Positions 12,481 through 24,412 are shown, counted from the stretch's first letter. The stretch: DNA of 64,000 bases from Artemia franciscana (GCF_032884065.1 NW_027062617.1:930001-994000), one strand, 5' to 3'. The notes: generated from the sequence alone by a model not told the origin. A program made the numbers and translations.

Positions 12481-12651
12481 CTAATAATGAAAAGAAAGGC
12501 AGTTTTAATTTTCAAAAAAGATGGACCCCTTAGATATAAACATGAAATTAATTTTTAGTTACGGTAATTAGTTTTAAAATTGGCGGAGCCAGCGACAAAA
12601 TTGCGGTTTTTGTTAAACTATCAACCCTCTACGGCATCTGGCTTAGACTGA

Positions 12652-12822
12652 CATAAGCCAAGTTGGTTTCGAACTCCATGGGAGGAATTTCAGGATAGCA
12701 TGAAAGAGTTTCCTCGGATTTTGCGTAAAGTTAATGAAAAGAAGAGGAAACAAGGGTTTATTGCTACTACAACTAACTCACAAGAGCACCAAACGCCTGA
12801 AACCAACACAGCTAGTTTGTAA
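12652..12822 (+). other. Short open frame, unrecognised
   Basis: 56 sense codons end in TAA. The composition looks protein-like (WFRTPWEEFQDSMKEFPRIL, then a Lys/Arg-rich stretch, then a Thr/Asn-rich tail), but there is no start codon at the left edge and no clear splice acceptor. It could be a C-terminal fragment of an old transposon protein or chance. I do not recognise a family. Confidence 0.2.
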
Positions 12823-13671
12823 GAATTAATCTTCAACGTGCCACTAAACTAGGATATAGCCAATTTATGGTACTCAAATATAGTATAAAAGTTGTGGTCA
12901 ATGTATGCTAGTCATAGATGTCAATATGACTCAAATGCTGGTCTATGAAAATAAACTGAACAGACGATAATTTTAGTACTTTAATTTGGGTTTAAATGGA
13001 ACTGAAAGATATTAGCATCACAAAAAGTATGGCGTTCTCCTGCAGAATTAGAAAAATTTAAAAACTCTAAATTAAATTAGTCTTTAAGCTATCAAATTTT
13101 AGATCTTAAATACAATCCAGAAGTAAAGGAAAAAAAAAAATTAAACAAAAAAGGTAATCAAAAGTGAAAAAGAAGATGCAAAATACTTATTTATTTATTC
13201 CGCAATCCGGTAGGCCTTACCAAGCTTGTTACATCCCTTGTTATATTTTCGCAAAAGGATATTTTTATTTTTTGGTACAATGTAAAGCAAAAAAAACAAG
13301 ATAAAAATATAGGTAAATATAGATAGTATTTGTATAGAGGTTTCTCAAATAAACAAAAAATCCATTTTTTTTTTTTACATAAAAACTGTTGTAGTATTAC
13401 ACAGCTTACAACAATAACGATTTTAGAACAGTCCAAACACAAATAGTTTTTTTTTTCTTAAATTAGATTTTATTACGTTTTAGAAAATAGCTGTTCCTAT
13501 CAACAAAATTAAGCTATTTCTTTACATTTTAATATTAATGAAAAAGTAAATTTATAATATTCTTTGCTTTAACTACGTCTCGCGCAACGTCCAACAGTAA
13601 CACGCTCGCAATGCATGGACTTCACTTGCCATGCCATCGGTGTCCTAATGTAAATAATAAAAAAAAACAAG
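12823..13671. other. No feature recognised
   Basis: AT-rich sequence with poly-A runs. A minus-strand open frame at 13191-13442 is Lys/Phe/Tyr-rich and not convincing. Confidence 0.5.
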
Positions 13672-15167
13672 TGTTTTTAACTGAAAGTAAGGAGCGACAT
13701 TAAAACTTAATTGAACAGGAATTACTTCGTATATGAAAGGGGCTGCTTCCTTCTCAATGCCCCGCTCTTTACGCTAAAGTTTGACTCTTTCTCTCAACTC
13801 TACTTTTTACAACAGTAAAAACCTCAATGCATGTTTTGATTTTGGCTCTCAGCAGATGAATAATTAAAACGAAATTTGCATATTTATTTTTTGGGGCTAA
13901 ATGGCTTTCTCATAGTTTTGATCGAATGATTTTGAGAAAAAAGGAGCGGGGGAGGAGGTCTAATTGCCCTCCGATTTTTTGGTTACTTAAGAAGGCAACT
14001 AGAACTTTTAATTTTTTACGAATGTTTTTATTAGTAAAAGATATACGTAACTTACAAATCAGCTTACGTAACGAACTTTTGTATTCTCATTTTTTTATTA
14101 CGTATATGAGGGGGTTCATCCCCTCGTCATTACCTCGCTCTTTACACTAAAGCTTAAATTTTGTCCCAATTCCTTAAGAATGACCCCTGAATCACAATGA
14201 CCCCTGAACCCCTCATATACGTAATAATTTCTGTTCGTTTTAAGTTTTAATGCTGCTCCTTACTTCCAGTTGAAAAAACTTTTTATATTTATTTTTTCAT
14301 TGTTTTTTTTTAAATAGTGCTAGAAAATCCTGTGCTCCCTTCATGGAAATTTTCTTCCCCCACGACAAATTCCTCGATGGAAAGTTCCCCCAACATATCC
14401 CCCTCTCCGCAACTCGTCCCCCAACCAAAAAATCCCCTGAAAACGTCTGTACACTTCCCAATAACCATTACAATATGTAAGCACTGGTCAAAGTTTGTAA
14501 CTTGTAGCCCCTCCCACGGGTACTGTGGGGGAGAAGTCGTCCCCAGAGACATAGTTATAAGGTTTTTCGACTACGCTGAATAAAACGGCAATCTCAGAAT
14601 TTTGATCCGGTGACTTTGGGAAAATAATTAGCGTAGGAGGGGATCTAGGTGCCCTCCAATTTTTTTGGTCACTTAAAAAGGGCACTAGAACTTCCGCTAG
14701 AATGAGCCCTCTCGCAAGATTCTAGGACCAATCGGTCGATACGATCACCCCTGGGAAAAAAAACAACAAAAACAACAACAAAATTAACAAACAAACAAAC
14801 AAATAAACACGCATCCGTGATCAGCCTTCTGGCAAAAAAATACAAAATTCCACATTTTCGTAGCTAGGAGCCTGAAACTTTTACAGTAGGGTTCTCTGAT
14901 ACGTTGAATCTGATGGTGTGATTTTCGTTAAGATTCCATGACTTTTAGGGGGTGTTTCCTCCTATTTTCTAAAATAAGGCAACTTTTCTCAGGCTCGTAA
15001 CTTTTGATGAGTAAGACTAAACTTGATGAAACTTGTATATTTAAAATCAGCATTACAATGCGATTCTTTTGATGTAGCTATTGGTATCAAAATTCCATGT
15101 TTTAGAGTTTCGGTTACTATTGAGCCGGTTCGCTTCTTACTACAGTTCGTTACCACGAACTGTTTGA
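13672..15167 (-). mobile_element. R1 element, near full length
   Basis: The right end is the shared R1 terminus (reverse complement of TCAAACAGTTCGTGGTAACG), which contains a CAGTTCGT/ACGAACTG stem with a 4-base loop. Moving leftward it matches the R1 copy at 55979-57675: 'ggagcgacccggctcaatag', 'gggggaaacaccccct', 'agggctcattctaacgg', 'catagtcgaaaa', 'gaagaaaatttccatgaagg', and finally 'actgaaagtaaggagcgac' at 13680-13700. No intact protein is encoded; the frames at 14310-14583 are chance. It joins, and probably interrupts, a protein remnant at 15168. Confidence 0.75.
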
Positions 15168-15600
15168 AACGTCTTAGAGGAATATTAGATCTCGTTTTGT
15201 CATACCACCAACTGTAATTACGTCTTTCGAGACAAATTACGTTTCGCCGTAACACCCTACAGTAATACACCCGCAAGTGCAGACTCCATTTGCCCCGATG
15301 TTGGTTTCCTATTGTAGTTAGGTCTTGGAAGAATCTTTCAATGTGTTCATCGCTGACTGCGCCCAAATTTTTAGGAATGAAAGGTAAATATAAAAGAAGG
15401 AAATCTAAATTCAATGGCATATTACATCCCAAAACCTTATTAGTAGATAAAAGCTCCACAGCAATGCTTTGATAGTTATCTTATTGGTGATTTTTGACAA
15501 AACTGAAAGCCACTTTAATAAAAGATTTTCACGCCGATCTTCCCAACCACAAAGTTTTTCTTTTAAAATTAGAGCTTCCATTAGTTACTTTACAAAAATT
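15168..15600 (-). pseudogene. Remnant of a widespread repeat-encoded protein (ENLGAVSDEH family)
   Basis: The minus-strand reading gives VKNHQ..NYQSIAVELLSTN, then LGCNMPLNLDFLL, then PKNLGAVSDEHIERFFQDL and HRGKWSLHL..YYCRVLRRNV. I recognise this as an uncharacterised protein seen in many copies in arthropod genomes, whose usual core reads like SHLDFFPENLGAVSDEHGER. The reading frame is open for about 100 codons but lacks an N-terminus, and its C-terminus is cut at 15168 by the R1 element, after which the frame continues meaninglessly through R1. It may belong to a mobile element; no enzymatic role is known to me. A sister copy lies at 35600-36085. Confidence 0.55.
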
Positions 15601-17211
15601 TTTGTACCTCTCAGCTTATGAAATTTTTTTTCAAAACATCTAGAATATGAAAATGATGAAAATTTTATCATTTCCCAATGTTCAATTACTTCAAAATTTT
15701 ATCAGTATACGCACTTCCGACGAAAGAGCAGTAAGACGACGGCAAAATTCTCTCCTCTTGTATACTTCCAGTTGTTCAAATATAACAAAAGAAACGGCAA
15801 TTGGCCACAACCAAAATTATAAAACAAACATTATTATTAAAGACTTGATACTGCAGCGGTAAGAATTCTTGGCTGAGGCCGTGGTAACTCAGGTTCAAAC
15901 CTCAGATACAACAAATTTTTGTCTCAGAGAAGACTAAAGATTTTTTAGTCTTAGAGAAGACAAAAAAGTAAAAAAAAATAATAAACTTAATTTTTTTTTT
16001 TAACTTCGTTTTCAAAATGTAATTAAAAAGTAGAATTTTTTCCTGAAATTATAGGACTATAAGTGAAAACAAGGGGCACAAAACGGATAGGACTTTACGT
16101 AACTTGACCTTTTTTAAGTAATTGTTTCCTCAATTCACCGACTTCATTTCTGCGTTTATAATTCAGATCGATTTGATATCTATATTATGTAAAGCCCAAT
16201 CCATTTTGAACCTCTTCTTTCCACGAGTATTCATATATTCAAGAGAGATAATTATTTTCTACTTTTTATTTCTTTTGAAAACAAGTTAAAAATAAGTTAT
16301 ATTTATTATTAATTATTTTCTCAAATTTTGAACCCTCAAAACCTTAAAAAATTAATCAGTTTATCTTGTTTTTAGATACACAAGATAAGTCTAGGCTAAA
16401 TCATAATTACAATATTCTCCCATAGTCTTTTATGTGTTACTTAGGACAAATCCCTGCCGTGGATTCAAACAGAAATCTTAGGAAATGAGACGGAGTTTTC
16501 CTGCAGCCAAGAGTTATATTTTTCCATTTTGTGGTAGAAGAAAACGACATTTTTGCTCAAAAATGGTCAAAGTGAAATAAGACAAAAAGACAAGACAATA
16601 AGACAAAAACATTAAATGGTAAGTAGTTTTAAAAAAAATTCATGATATATCACTCTTACGAAATTAAATAAAGAGCTAAAAATTTAAAACAGGTCATCCA
16701 CTGCAGGTTTTGATTTTAAGGCACCATGGTAGAAAAACTCTCAATTTTTTAATTTCCCAGCTTTCCTAGTTTTTGTGTGTTTCTTTATTTACGATGGAGA
16801 TTATTCAAAAGGGTAATCTAGTCTAAAAATCGACAATAAAATCTGAAAACCGGGTCAAAATAAGTCAAAAAACTATTTGGTGTAACTTTTCTTTTCATTT
16901 GTCGGCATTAATCTTTGTTTCTCTAGGGAATATGCAAATGACGTTCCCATAATGACTTTATAGCGGTTATGCCTGACCATGATGACTTTATAGCAACCTG
17001 ACCATAAAATTATGAGACAACCGAGCACTTCGACGATAAAGCAACAGAATTAGCCAGGTTAGTATCAGGATTTCACACCCAAAAGCATTTTGATTTGTTT
17101 AAGCTCAGAACAATAAACACGCAAACGCCAAAAACCTTATTGACTAGTTTACTCAATGATATCTTTAAGCAAACTAAAGAGACCCTGGCCTCTAAATGGT
17201 TCAATCGTGTG
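15601..17211. other. No feature recognised
   Basis: AT-rich sequence. A 'ggttcaaacctcag' motif at about 15891 resembles a tRNA B box, but no cloverleaf could be drawn around it. Confidence 0.45.
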
Positions 17212-17480
17212 GCTGCTTCCTTCGGTTCAATTTGGCCCTCCTCCTTTCATGAGTTAAAGAGATTATGTTCAAGCTGGTTCAAGAAGTAGATTCAAACCTC
17301 CATTATCCAACAGCTGCTTTCTCTGATTCAATTTGCTCCCCTCCTTCCATGAGTTAAAGAGATTATGGTCATGAATGTTCAAGGAGGAGGTTCAGGAGGT
17401 ACAAGTCTCCATTATCCTGCGGCTGATTTCTTTCATTTAATTTGATCCTCATCCTTTCATAAGTTAAACAGATTAGGTGA
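17212..17480 (+). repeat. Tandem repeat, about 101-109 bp, 2.6 copies
   Basis: Units start with 'gctgcttcc/gctgctttc/gctgatttc' at 17212, 17313 and 17422. Each contains 'catgagttaaagagattatg' (third copy diverged) and 'caaacctccattatcc'. Confidence 0.8.
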
Positions 17481-17837
17481 TTAAAAGAAATTTATGAAAG
17501 AGGAGGCAAAGTGAAGAGCGGAAGGGAGGGGAGAGTGTAGATTGGACAGGTACCCGAAACGACAGAATCAACAAGATCATTGAAGAATAGGTGCAAACAT
17601 TGCCAAAAAAGGCAAGTGGGTAGATCTTGTAACTGAGTGCAGGATAATAGCACCCCCTGAAACTCTGGGTATTATGGTTCAAACCTCCTAATCACAAGGC
17701 ATCGTCTCTCGAAAAATGAAGACCCTTGAGACAGCCTTTTACGCTTTGTTGACCTCAGGTGACTTTCCGCTCTGGGAAGATGGCAATACTAGTGATATCA
17801 AAATTATGAAAGAGCTGAGTAGCTATAATTAAATTAC

Positions 17838-18004
17838 CTTTTGGCAAGCAAGACATGTTTTGACAAACCCTTCTCCATCAAAAGAGGGGTGTATTTTACA
17901 CAAATGGTCACTTATTTTCGCTCTGCCAATATACTCCTTCTTGCAGATTGGACAGGAGTACGGCTCTTCTGCACCATGCCACCGCAAATGAACTCCCAGA
18001 GTCT
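17838..18004 (-). CDS. C2H2 zinc-finger gene, exon 5 of those visible
   Basis: An internal exon of 167 nt (2 nt of a split codon plus 55 codons). The acceptor is TTTCATTACAG at 18005 and the donor is AAG|GTAATT at 17837. The split codon joins the G left by exon 19438-19619 to give Glu. The exon supplies the second half of one finger (His5 and His9, HLRWH), a linker GAEEPY, and a complete finger with Cys17, Cys20, His33 and His38 (CPIC...HLCKIH, x4 between His). It then opens a new finger (CLAC, ending CQK) whose remainder must lie in a further exon at lower coordinates. I did not find that exon convincingly; the phase-0 stretch at 12328-12480 does not finish the finger. The product is likely a nuclear nucleic-acid-binding protein of unknown target. 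The exon call rests on splice signals, phase and finger spacing together. Confidence 0.85.
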
Positions 18005-19437
18005 CTGTAATGAAATTATTCATTCAGTAAAATTTGTTAATTTATACTACGCTCGTAACATCCCTTCTTTGTATCTTAGAAGAAAAAAAATTATTTTTAA
18101 AGCCTATGTCGTTTACTCATGAATAAGATTTACTCATAGAGGAAGTTAAGAAAATATTTGCAGATACGCAATCAAAAATGGTTAGAATAAACAAAGAGAA
18201 GAATCGTAATGAATACTTCCTCATTTTTTCTCAGATTGACAAAAAAAGAGATATCGTCATTTGACAATTCAGGAATCCTGAATTGATGTCCAATCCTGAA
18301 TTTACCCATTCAGGATTGGTAGCGATTATCCATACTAAATTTAAAAGCAGATAGCAATGATGAAAACACATTTACGAGAATTTCGAAGAAGAGCATGAAA
18401 ACTCCAGAAAACGGCATCAGATCGAAATCAACTACATAAACTGATTGAATCCAATACAATTATTTTCCTTCGTGGGAGGAGCCTCGCTAATTTAACATAA
18501 ATAAGCCGTCAAATACTTAAAATTATATATGACAGATTTTAGAATAAATTTCCTGGAGTCTCACAAAAGAAATTCTAGGGAGACACGCATCTCCCCTCTG
18601 TACATATTTGGTCATTCAAAAATATTACTTTTAGATACATCATTGAAAATTTCTCACAAAACTATTAGTCATTACAGGGATTAGCATTTGCGATTATTAT
18701 TTTTGTTGTTTTTATTTATTTATTTTTGGACCTTTGTAACTGAATATACTATCATGCCATTCTGTAATATCAGAAATGAAAAGAGTTTAAATACAGTCTC
18801 AGTCTCCTATTGAGTCAAACCTTATTTTTGTACTCAGATACAAGACTATAAGATCAGACTTACTAGCATGACGATCCAATTTGTAACTGTGAAGTAAAGT
18901 CCAAAATTGATTACGTCTTGTGAGGGCTGAAGGGAAGGCCAGAGGCCCAACCTGCTGAGTGCAGCAAGCGGCCGGAAGCTCGTCCAAATAGGACATTTAA
19001 GAACAGATTCAGCTCATTCGTATTGTATGCACCTATGTAAAACTCGGTTACAGCCTATTTTTATGAGAATCTTTTTAATAAAAAGCTTTTAATAAATAAA
19101 ATAAAAACTTTTTCTATAAAAGTTCATGAAAAATGCCCCCTACAAGTATTTGGTAAATTACTATCAAAGCACATTGATTTTGTTTATAAATTTTATATCT
19201 AGGAGTAAACATCAATTAGGCACGTTCAATATCTTTTTTTACCTGTCAATGTTACGCAGTGTTCACATGCTATGGTGAAAACGTCGATTTGTGTTGCAGT
19301 TGAGAACATAAAACTATGTTTAATAATCTTTTCAGTCCCTTTGAAAGGAGAGTCATCTGGATGGGCAGTTGACATGTAAATGAAAATAAAAGTAGAATTT
19401 CTAGCCCCTTCCCCCTTCATAAGAAACAAGCAGTCAC
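18005..19437 (-). other. Intron of the zinc-finger gene (1433 bp)
   Basis: Bounded by CAG|GTGACT at the donor side (19437) and TTACAG at the acceptor side (18005). AT-rich, without a recognisable mobile element. Confidence 0.75.
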
Positions 19438-19619
19438 CTGGCGTAGAAAACTCGGCCGAACATCCACAACGTCTAAATGGGCAAGGAAATGGCTTCATTG
19501 GTTCATGTCTACGCATATGCTTGAGAAAGACATCCCGTCTTGAAAATGAGATGAGACACGCAGAACAGCGAAAGTGCCTTTCTCCTGTATGGCGACGCGT
19601 ATGAAGACCCAAGTTATGC
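19438..19619 (-). CDS. C2H2 zinc-finger gene, exon 4 of those visible
   Basis: 182 nt: a single G completing a split Lys codon (AA|G), 60 codons, and a trailing G. The acceptor is TTTTTTACAG (the exon begins GCATAACTTGG) and the donor is CCAG|GTGACT. The first residues (HNLGLHTRRH) provide the second half of a finger begun in exon 28631-28840. When joined, that finger reads C-x2-C-x12-H-x3-H exactly. A TGERHF linker follows, then a full finger (Cys18, Cys21, His34, His38). The exon ends with the start of another finger, CPFRRCGC, which is unusual in offering three cysteines; its spacing from Phe57 onward is normal once joined to the next exon. The open frame that continues past the donor to 19226 is intron read-through and should not be annotated as coding. 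Confidence 0.88.
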
Positions 19620-20529
19620 CTGTAAAAAAGATGTAATTCTAATAAACATTTTTAAGAATAGAGAGATTAAGGAAGAAAAGGAATCTCCGAACAGAAACTA
19701 GAAAAGTGTCGACTAAAATTTATGCACTGTGTTGGGAACAAGTTAGCAAATTAATGGTGCTTTCACACTAAACCGTAAAACATTTCACACTAGCATAACT
19801 TGAGGATATACGTTAGGCTATGTAATTTTACGCACCAAATTTTGTCCGTAGCGTAGAAGGTGTGAAGTACGCTTGAGCTCAACAAATTGCGCAGGTTTAC
19901 GTTTTGTCATGAAAAAGTCTCATAGCAGCAACAAAATCAAGATGGACATTCTAATGACGTAAACTCAATAATTCCAGAAGACGGGTATGAAGGCCCAGCT
20001 TATGTCTGACATATCGATATTCTTCTAACCAGTATTTTTACCAAATGAGAAGTCAAGGGAGAGAAGAAATAACTCCCTTAAATAACATTTCATTTTAAAA
20101 TAAAATTAAATTAAATTTTTAATTAATTTAAAATAACTAAAATAACATTTTAATCTAAAATAAAACTTAAGATAAAAAGAGTAGAAATTTAAAAATAACA
20201 TTTTAGTTTATTTTAAAAACTACAAAAGAATCCATTAAAGTTTATGGAATTAGGAGCCGTTTTACAAAGTATACACTATAGTATAAAATATTCATATCAA
20301 CCCGTACTTAGGAGTCCAGGGTATAAATCCCTAAGTTGCGCCTAAATGACAAATAATATTCATATGATTTTATTGAATAATCTAATTTTAAATATACTTG
20401 AAAAGTATATACGAGCGTTATAATTCGTCGATATACGAGCGAATTGTGAAGTTCCTTGAATTAAGATCATTTTCCATTCAACTCAATGTGGCTTTAGGAA
20501 AGCGACGTCAACTTAGCAATCTATTCAAC
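19620..20529. other. Intron sequence, no feature recognised
   Basis: Part of the 9011-bp intron 19620-28630. AT-rich, with 'aataaaatt' low-complexity runs at 20095-20220. Confidence 0.6.
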
Positions 20530-21440
20530 TTTTAGTATCGTTTATTAATGATGCCTTAGTTCTTGTCCTGAAAATTACTTCGGTATTCCTAGATATCAAG
20601 AAAACCTTTGACTATGTAGATTATGAAATATTGGCGAAAAATTTGGAGAATTGTAGCATTCGGGGTAACTTATGGCAGTTATTAAGACTTTTTCTAAATG
20701 AACCGACCCAGCGCGTTAGAAAAGGGGTTTTGAACCAACTGACAGAAGTATAAAACGTGGCGTTCCCCAAGGATCAGCTTTGGGCCCCTATTGTTTTTGA
20801 CATATGTGATTGATTTAGATAACTGTCAGTTAAGTTATAGTCTGTCAACTAGGAAAGTTTTTAAGCTTAAGGCTATTTTACCGATCTTAGCAGATGATAT
20901 TCATTACACAGTGGCTCCTGGGACCGAAAAGGAATCTTTTGAAAAGTAGTATGGTATGCACTAAAAAATGGATGAGACTTAATAGGCTGAAACCACGAAG
21001 AAAACAACCACGAGAAAAGAATCAGGAAGAACCACGAGAAAAGCTCTTTGGTAATACATGGTAGAAGCCCTAATTATTATCCTTGGATTGAGAAGTTACA
21101 ACTTAGTTGAAACGTATTAATGCGCGTTAAGACAGTCAAGTTTCCTGGAGTTGTCAGGACGAGTGCCGCAGCTTTAGGAATCAAAATCACGATCGTCACA
21201 TTTCTGCCAAGATTGCTCGTAGCATCAGAATGATAAGAAAACCAAAGCATCTTTTCCCTGTTACTATCCTAATGACACTTTAATTCTCTCTTGTACATAA
21301 GCCTCTAGCATACTATGGTCTTCTACGTTCGTAATTCATCTGCATATGTTGATAGTGCTTCAAAATAAAGTGGTTAAAGTGCTGGGTGGTGAAGATAAAT
21401 GCTCTTTACTCAGGTCAAAGCATGACGAACTTAAAATATG
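20530..21440 (+). pseudogene. Non-LTR retrotransposon reverse-transcriptase remnant (Jockey/CR1-type)
   Basis: Frame-shifted fragments match reverse-transcriptase blocks in order: LDIKKTFDYVDYEIL (the F-D motif region) near 20597, RGVPQGSALGP near 20757, LADDIHYTV near 20888 (the catalytic Asp pair kept, Tyr lost), KIARSIRMIRKPKHLFPVT near 21210, and a C-terminal LQNKVVKVLGGEDKCSLL near 21360. At least four frame changes or stops separate the blocks, so no product is possible. Both ends are truncated. It sits inside the long intron of the zinc-finger gene in antisense orientation to it. Confidence 0.75.
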
Positions 21441-21639
21441 GCCCATTTTTGGTCTGAAGAAATTTTAGAATGCTGTATCAAGGAGGCACACTCGTGCCTC
21501 TATAAAGAGGCGACACACGACAATGTTAAGCGATCTTCGGTTCCAGTGGTCGCAGACGGATGGGGAGGGATGCATTTCGTAGCCCGAGCTCCAACTAAGA
21601 AACCTGCAAAATTTCATCCCCCTCCAACTTTTTCTTCAT

Positions 21640-22115
21640 GGGGAAAATCTGGCCGAAAGTTTCGACCTGTCAACCCAAGCCCCCCTTTAACGTTGTCCGA
21701 TCGGGCTGAAATTCACAAGTTAAGGTCCCCTAGGGCCCAGGAGCTTATCCGCGAAATTTCAGCTTGATCCGATAACTCCTTCCCTGTTTTCCAGAAACCA
21801 CGCATAGCCACTTAAAATTCATTTACTTTTTTTTTCTAGACGCCTACAGGTCACATCCGACATCGGATCTGGGTGTACGAAGACTCATTCGATGCGGAAT
21901 TCTCCGAGTAAGTGCCCATGAAAGTTTCGTAGGAAAATCTTAACCCCCCGAAAGTTTCGACCCTCCAACCCCCCCCCCCCCACCCCTTTTAACGTTGTCC
22001 GATCGGGCTGAAATTCACAAGTTAAGGTCCCCTACGGCCCAGGAGCTTATCCGCGAAATTTCAGCTCGATCCGATAACTCCTTCCCTGTTTTCCAGAAAC
22101 CACCCATTAGCTATT
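21640..22115 (+). repeat. Direct repeat, about 160 bp, copies about 295 bp apart
   Basis: About 21655-21812 and 21952-22108 share 'cgttgtccgatcgggctgaa', 'acaagttaaggtcccct' and 'ggagcttatccgcgaaattt' through 'ccctgttttccagaaaccac', nearly identically. A C-run varies between the copies. Unit length and style resemble the R2 internal repeats, so this may be a diverged R2 relative. Confidence 0.8.
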
Positions 22116-22198
22116 TAATTAACGGATTTCTCTCCATAAGAGCCCATGTTAATTTGAAATTTTTAAAAGCTATTGAGAAGTTATATTTACACACATGC

Positions 22199-22271
22199 AA
22201 GTTATTAGCTCAGTTGGTAGAGCGTGAGACTTTTAATCCTCGGGTCAAGGGTTCAAGTCCCTTACGGGCGG
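22199..22271 (+). tRNA. tRNA-Lys(UUU)-like pseudogene or tRNA-derived element head
   Basis: The D arm (GCTC/GAGC), a TTT anticodon at 22232-22234 in a CTTTTAA loop, and the T arm (AAGGG-TTCAAGT-CCCTT) are clear. Both internal Pol III boxes are present: TAGCTCAGTTGG and GTTCAAGTC. The 3' strand ACGGGCG has no partner at the 5' end (AAGTTAT), and only two or three anticodon-stem pairs form, so it is not a working tRNA. A run of Ts follows directly. No intron or CCA was seen. Confidence 0.75.
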
Positions 22272-22520
22272 TTTTTTTCACAACATCAAAAAAATTTTGA
22301 TAACACCTGGACAGCTTATCATTTGAGAGATAACAGAATATTAGCTTCTTATGAGCAAAAGAAACATTTCGGTCATTCTATCTATTTTTTTTCTCTATTT
22401 TATACAATGATTTAAAAGCGGGGGGGGGCGGCAGCCACCCAAGTTCCTCTCCTAATTTCTGTACGAGGAGTACAGGAATTATTAAATTACATCCACCATG
22501 GATTGTAGAAAAACGTAAAG

Positions 22521-22997
22521 AAATAATATGAAAAAAACTTCGTTTTCTTAAAGAGTTAAAGAGGCTGCGTCCCAAAGTCGAACCTTAAAACGTACAGGAA
22601 TTAGAAGAGGCAGTTGGGGGGCTGCCGCCCCCCAAACACCCAGCTTTTAAAGACTCTTTTGTACAGGTTTTTTGTTTTTTTGCTAACCCCCCGCTCTTGG
22701 CTTCGGAAAGGCCCTCTTTTAATTAACAAAAAATTGAAATGAATGAATAATGGAATAACTTCGAAAAATGTTAAACACAAGAGGACAGGAGAACCATTGC
22801 GCCGAAACTAGTAATTAGTAACAATGAAGTCCCCCCCCCCAAAAAAAAAACCTGTACAAAAGAGTCTTCAAAAGCTGGGTGTTTGGGGGGCGGCAGCCCC
22901 CCAACTGCCTCTTCTAATTCCTGTACGTTTTAAGGTTCGACTTTGGGACGCAGCCTCTTTAACTCTTTAAGAAAACGAAGTTTTTTTCATATTATTT
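22521..22997. repeat. Near-perfect 153-bp inverted repeat
   Basis: The left arm is 22521-22673 and the right arm about 22845-22997, with about 171 bp between. I see essentially one substitution (tttaaagac versus the arm-2 equivalent tttgaagac), plus uncertainty in the poly-T/poly-A ends. Each arm contains an inner GGGGGGCTGCCGCCCCCC palindrome. The low divergence suggests recent origin or gene conversion. The long hairpin could form in RNA read through it. No coding sequence. Confidence 0.85.
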
Positions 22998-23545
22998 TGT
23001 TAAGTACCAAGATAATTTGTTGCCCAGGTGGTTTAGCCGCCATTTTTTGCCGACTTTAAACGTTCACAAGTATAGGACAAGAAGTTCGAAAGTCAGTTTA
23101 GAAATTTTAGAATAGTTACTACTCGATCATAATTTTCTGTACGTCACGCTTTCCCTAGTGCTTGGAATAGTTTGCCAAGGAATATTGTACAGGAATCACC
23201 CTGAAGTGAGTTCCGAAGGTTGCTGAAAGACAGTTGTTTTAGGGTTTATGAAAAAGGGTGGGTGATGTATTTTCTAGTTACTGTTTTTTTTTTACTAAAT
23301 TAATCCAATTGATAGATTTTTTGGTTTGATGTATTGATGATGGGAGGTCTCGAACGGTTTTTATTTGTTTGTTATTCATTGTCGTTTTTTATCTTTTGGG
23401 GGATTATTGTCATCAAGTTTTATAAGTTCCTAGTTGGGTGTTTATTTACCTGAACATGTTTTGCTTCAGGTTCTTTTTTATTTATTTTTTTAATGAATAA
23501 ACTCTTTTCTTTCTTAAAAAACCTAAACAAAACAAAAACAAAAAA
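22998..23545 (+). pseudogene. Jockey/CR1-type LINE C-terminus and 3' UTR
   Basis: From 23136 the plus strand reads FSVRHAFPSAWNSLPRNIVQ, ESP, a stop, SEFRRLLKDSCFRVYEKGW. This matches the end of Jockey/CR1-like polyproteins, where a '..R..W..LP..I' segment closes the ORF. One in-frame TGA is present. An AT-rich 3' UTR follows, ending near 23545 in A-rich sequence. 5' truncated. Confidence 0.7.
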
Positions 23546-24412
23546 ATGATGATTTTAATGAAGCCACTAAATACATCCACTCAGCATCCATTTAATCCTC
23601 TTCGTAACTAAGACCGATAGCACTTTCCTAATCAGGAATACGATTGTTTAGCAACTCATAACAGTTGTTCAAATCTTTTTTTACCGTTTTTAATTTTGTT
23701 GGTGAAAATCTCATTTTTAAAAATGTGAACGTCAATCATATTTTTGATATAGAACAAAGCCACCCATCATAACTTTGAATCATCTCTTCAAGGGATGTTG
23801 TTTTATATTCAGCAATTCAGTTGTTTATCTGTACTTTACGCTTGTCACACATTTAATTTTTTCCTTTTTTTACGAGCTCTTTTCTTTTAGTGAAAAGTCT
23901 TCACGTTTCAACATTATGTCTTAATAATGAGCACATCCACTCAGCATATCTAGCTCTGAGGAATTTCTCGGCAAGGTATCGCTATTCTATTTAGCATAAA
24001 CACCTAGCACCATAACTATGGTCAGGTTCTATTGACTTAATTCTGCCATCTCACACAATTTATCAAATTATCATAAATATCAACATAATAATCTTTGTGA
24101 AGAGATAGTTATACTCAACCCCACGACCCACAGGGGTTGGGTCAGATCATATAACCTATAATTTATACAAAAACCTTTCCTGCTTTTATAATCCGTCATA
24201 TTATAGCACATTCTTGATGTAAAATAATGTATTCTGAGACAAAAACACCTAAATTTTTGGCACAATCTTGTACCTTAAAAAATAATAAGAACTATAGAGG
24301 AGGCTGCGACATACCACAAATTGGCAAAACTATTAGCCTAGCTCCCATCCAATATAATTACGACCAAAATTCTTCATGGCAGATATAGGTAATATCGATG
24401 ACCACACAACCT
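23546..24412. other. No feature recognised
   Basis: AT-rich intron sequence. The last 30 bp before 24413 resemble, in reverse, the right-hand end of the 45355-45658 element. Confidence 0.5.

Noticed and set aside
12652..12822. Host exon on the plus strand
   Set aside because: Protein-like composition but no start codon or acceptor, so it is listed only as an unrecognised frame.
14310..14583. Overlapping Pro/Ser-rich frames on both strands
   Set aside because: They lie in the R1 element at the same relative place in several diverged copies, without conserved reading frame.
15850..15905. Possible tRNA-like sequence around 'ggttcaaacctcag'
   Set aside because: No D arm, anticodon stem or acceptor stem could be drawn; only a B-box-like motif is present.
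19226..19437. Continuation of the zinc-finger frame past 19438
   Set aside because: It follows a good GTGACT donor, loses finger spacing, and the spliced alternative restores a finger.
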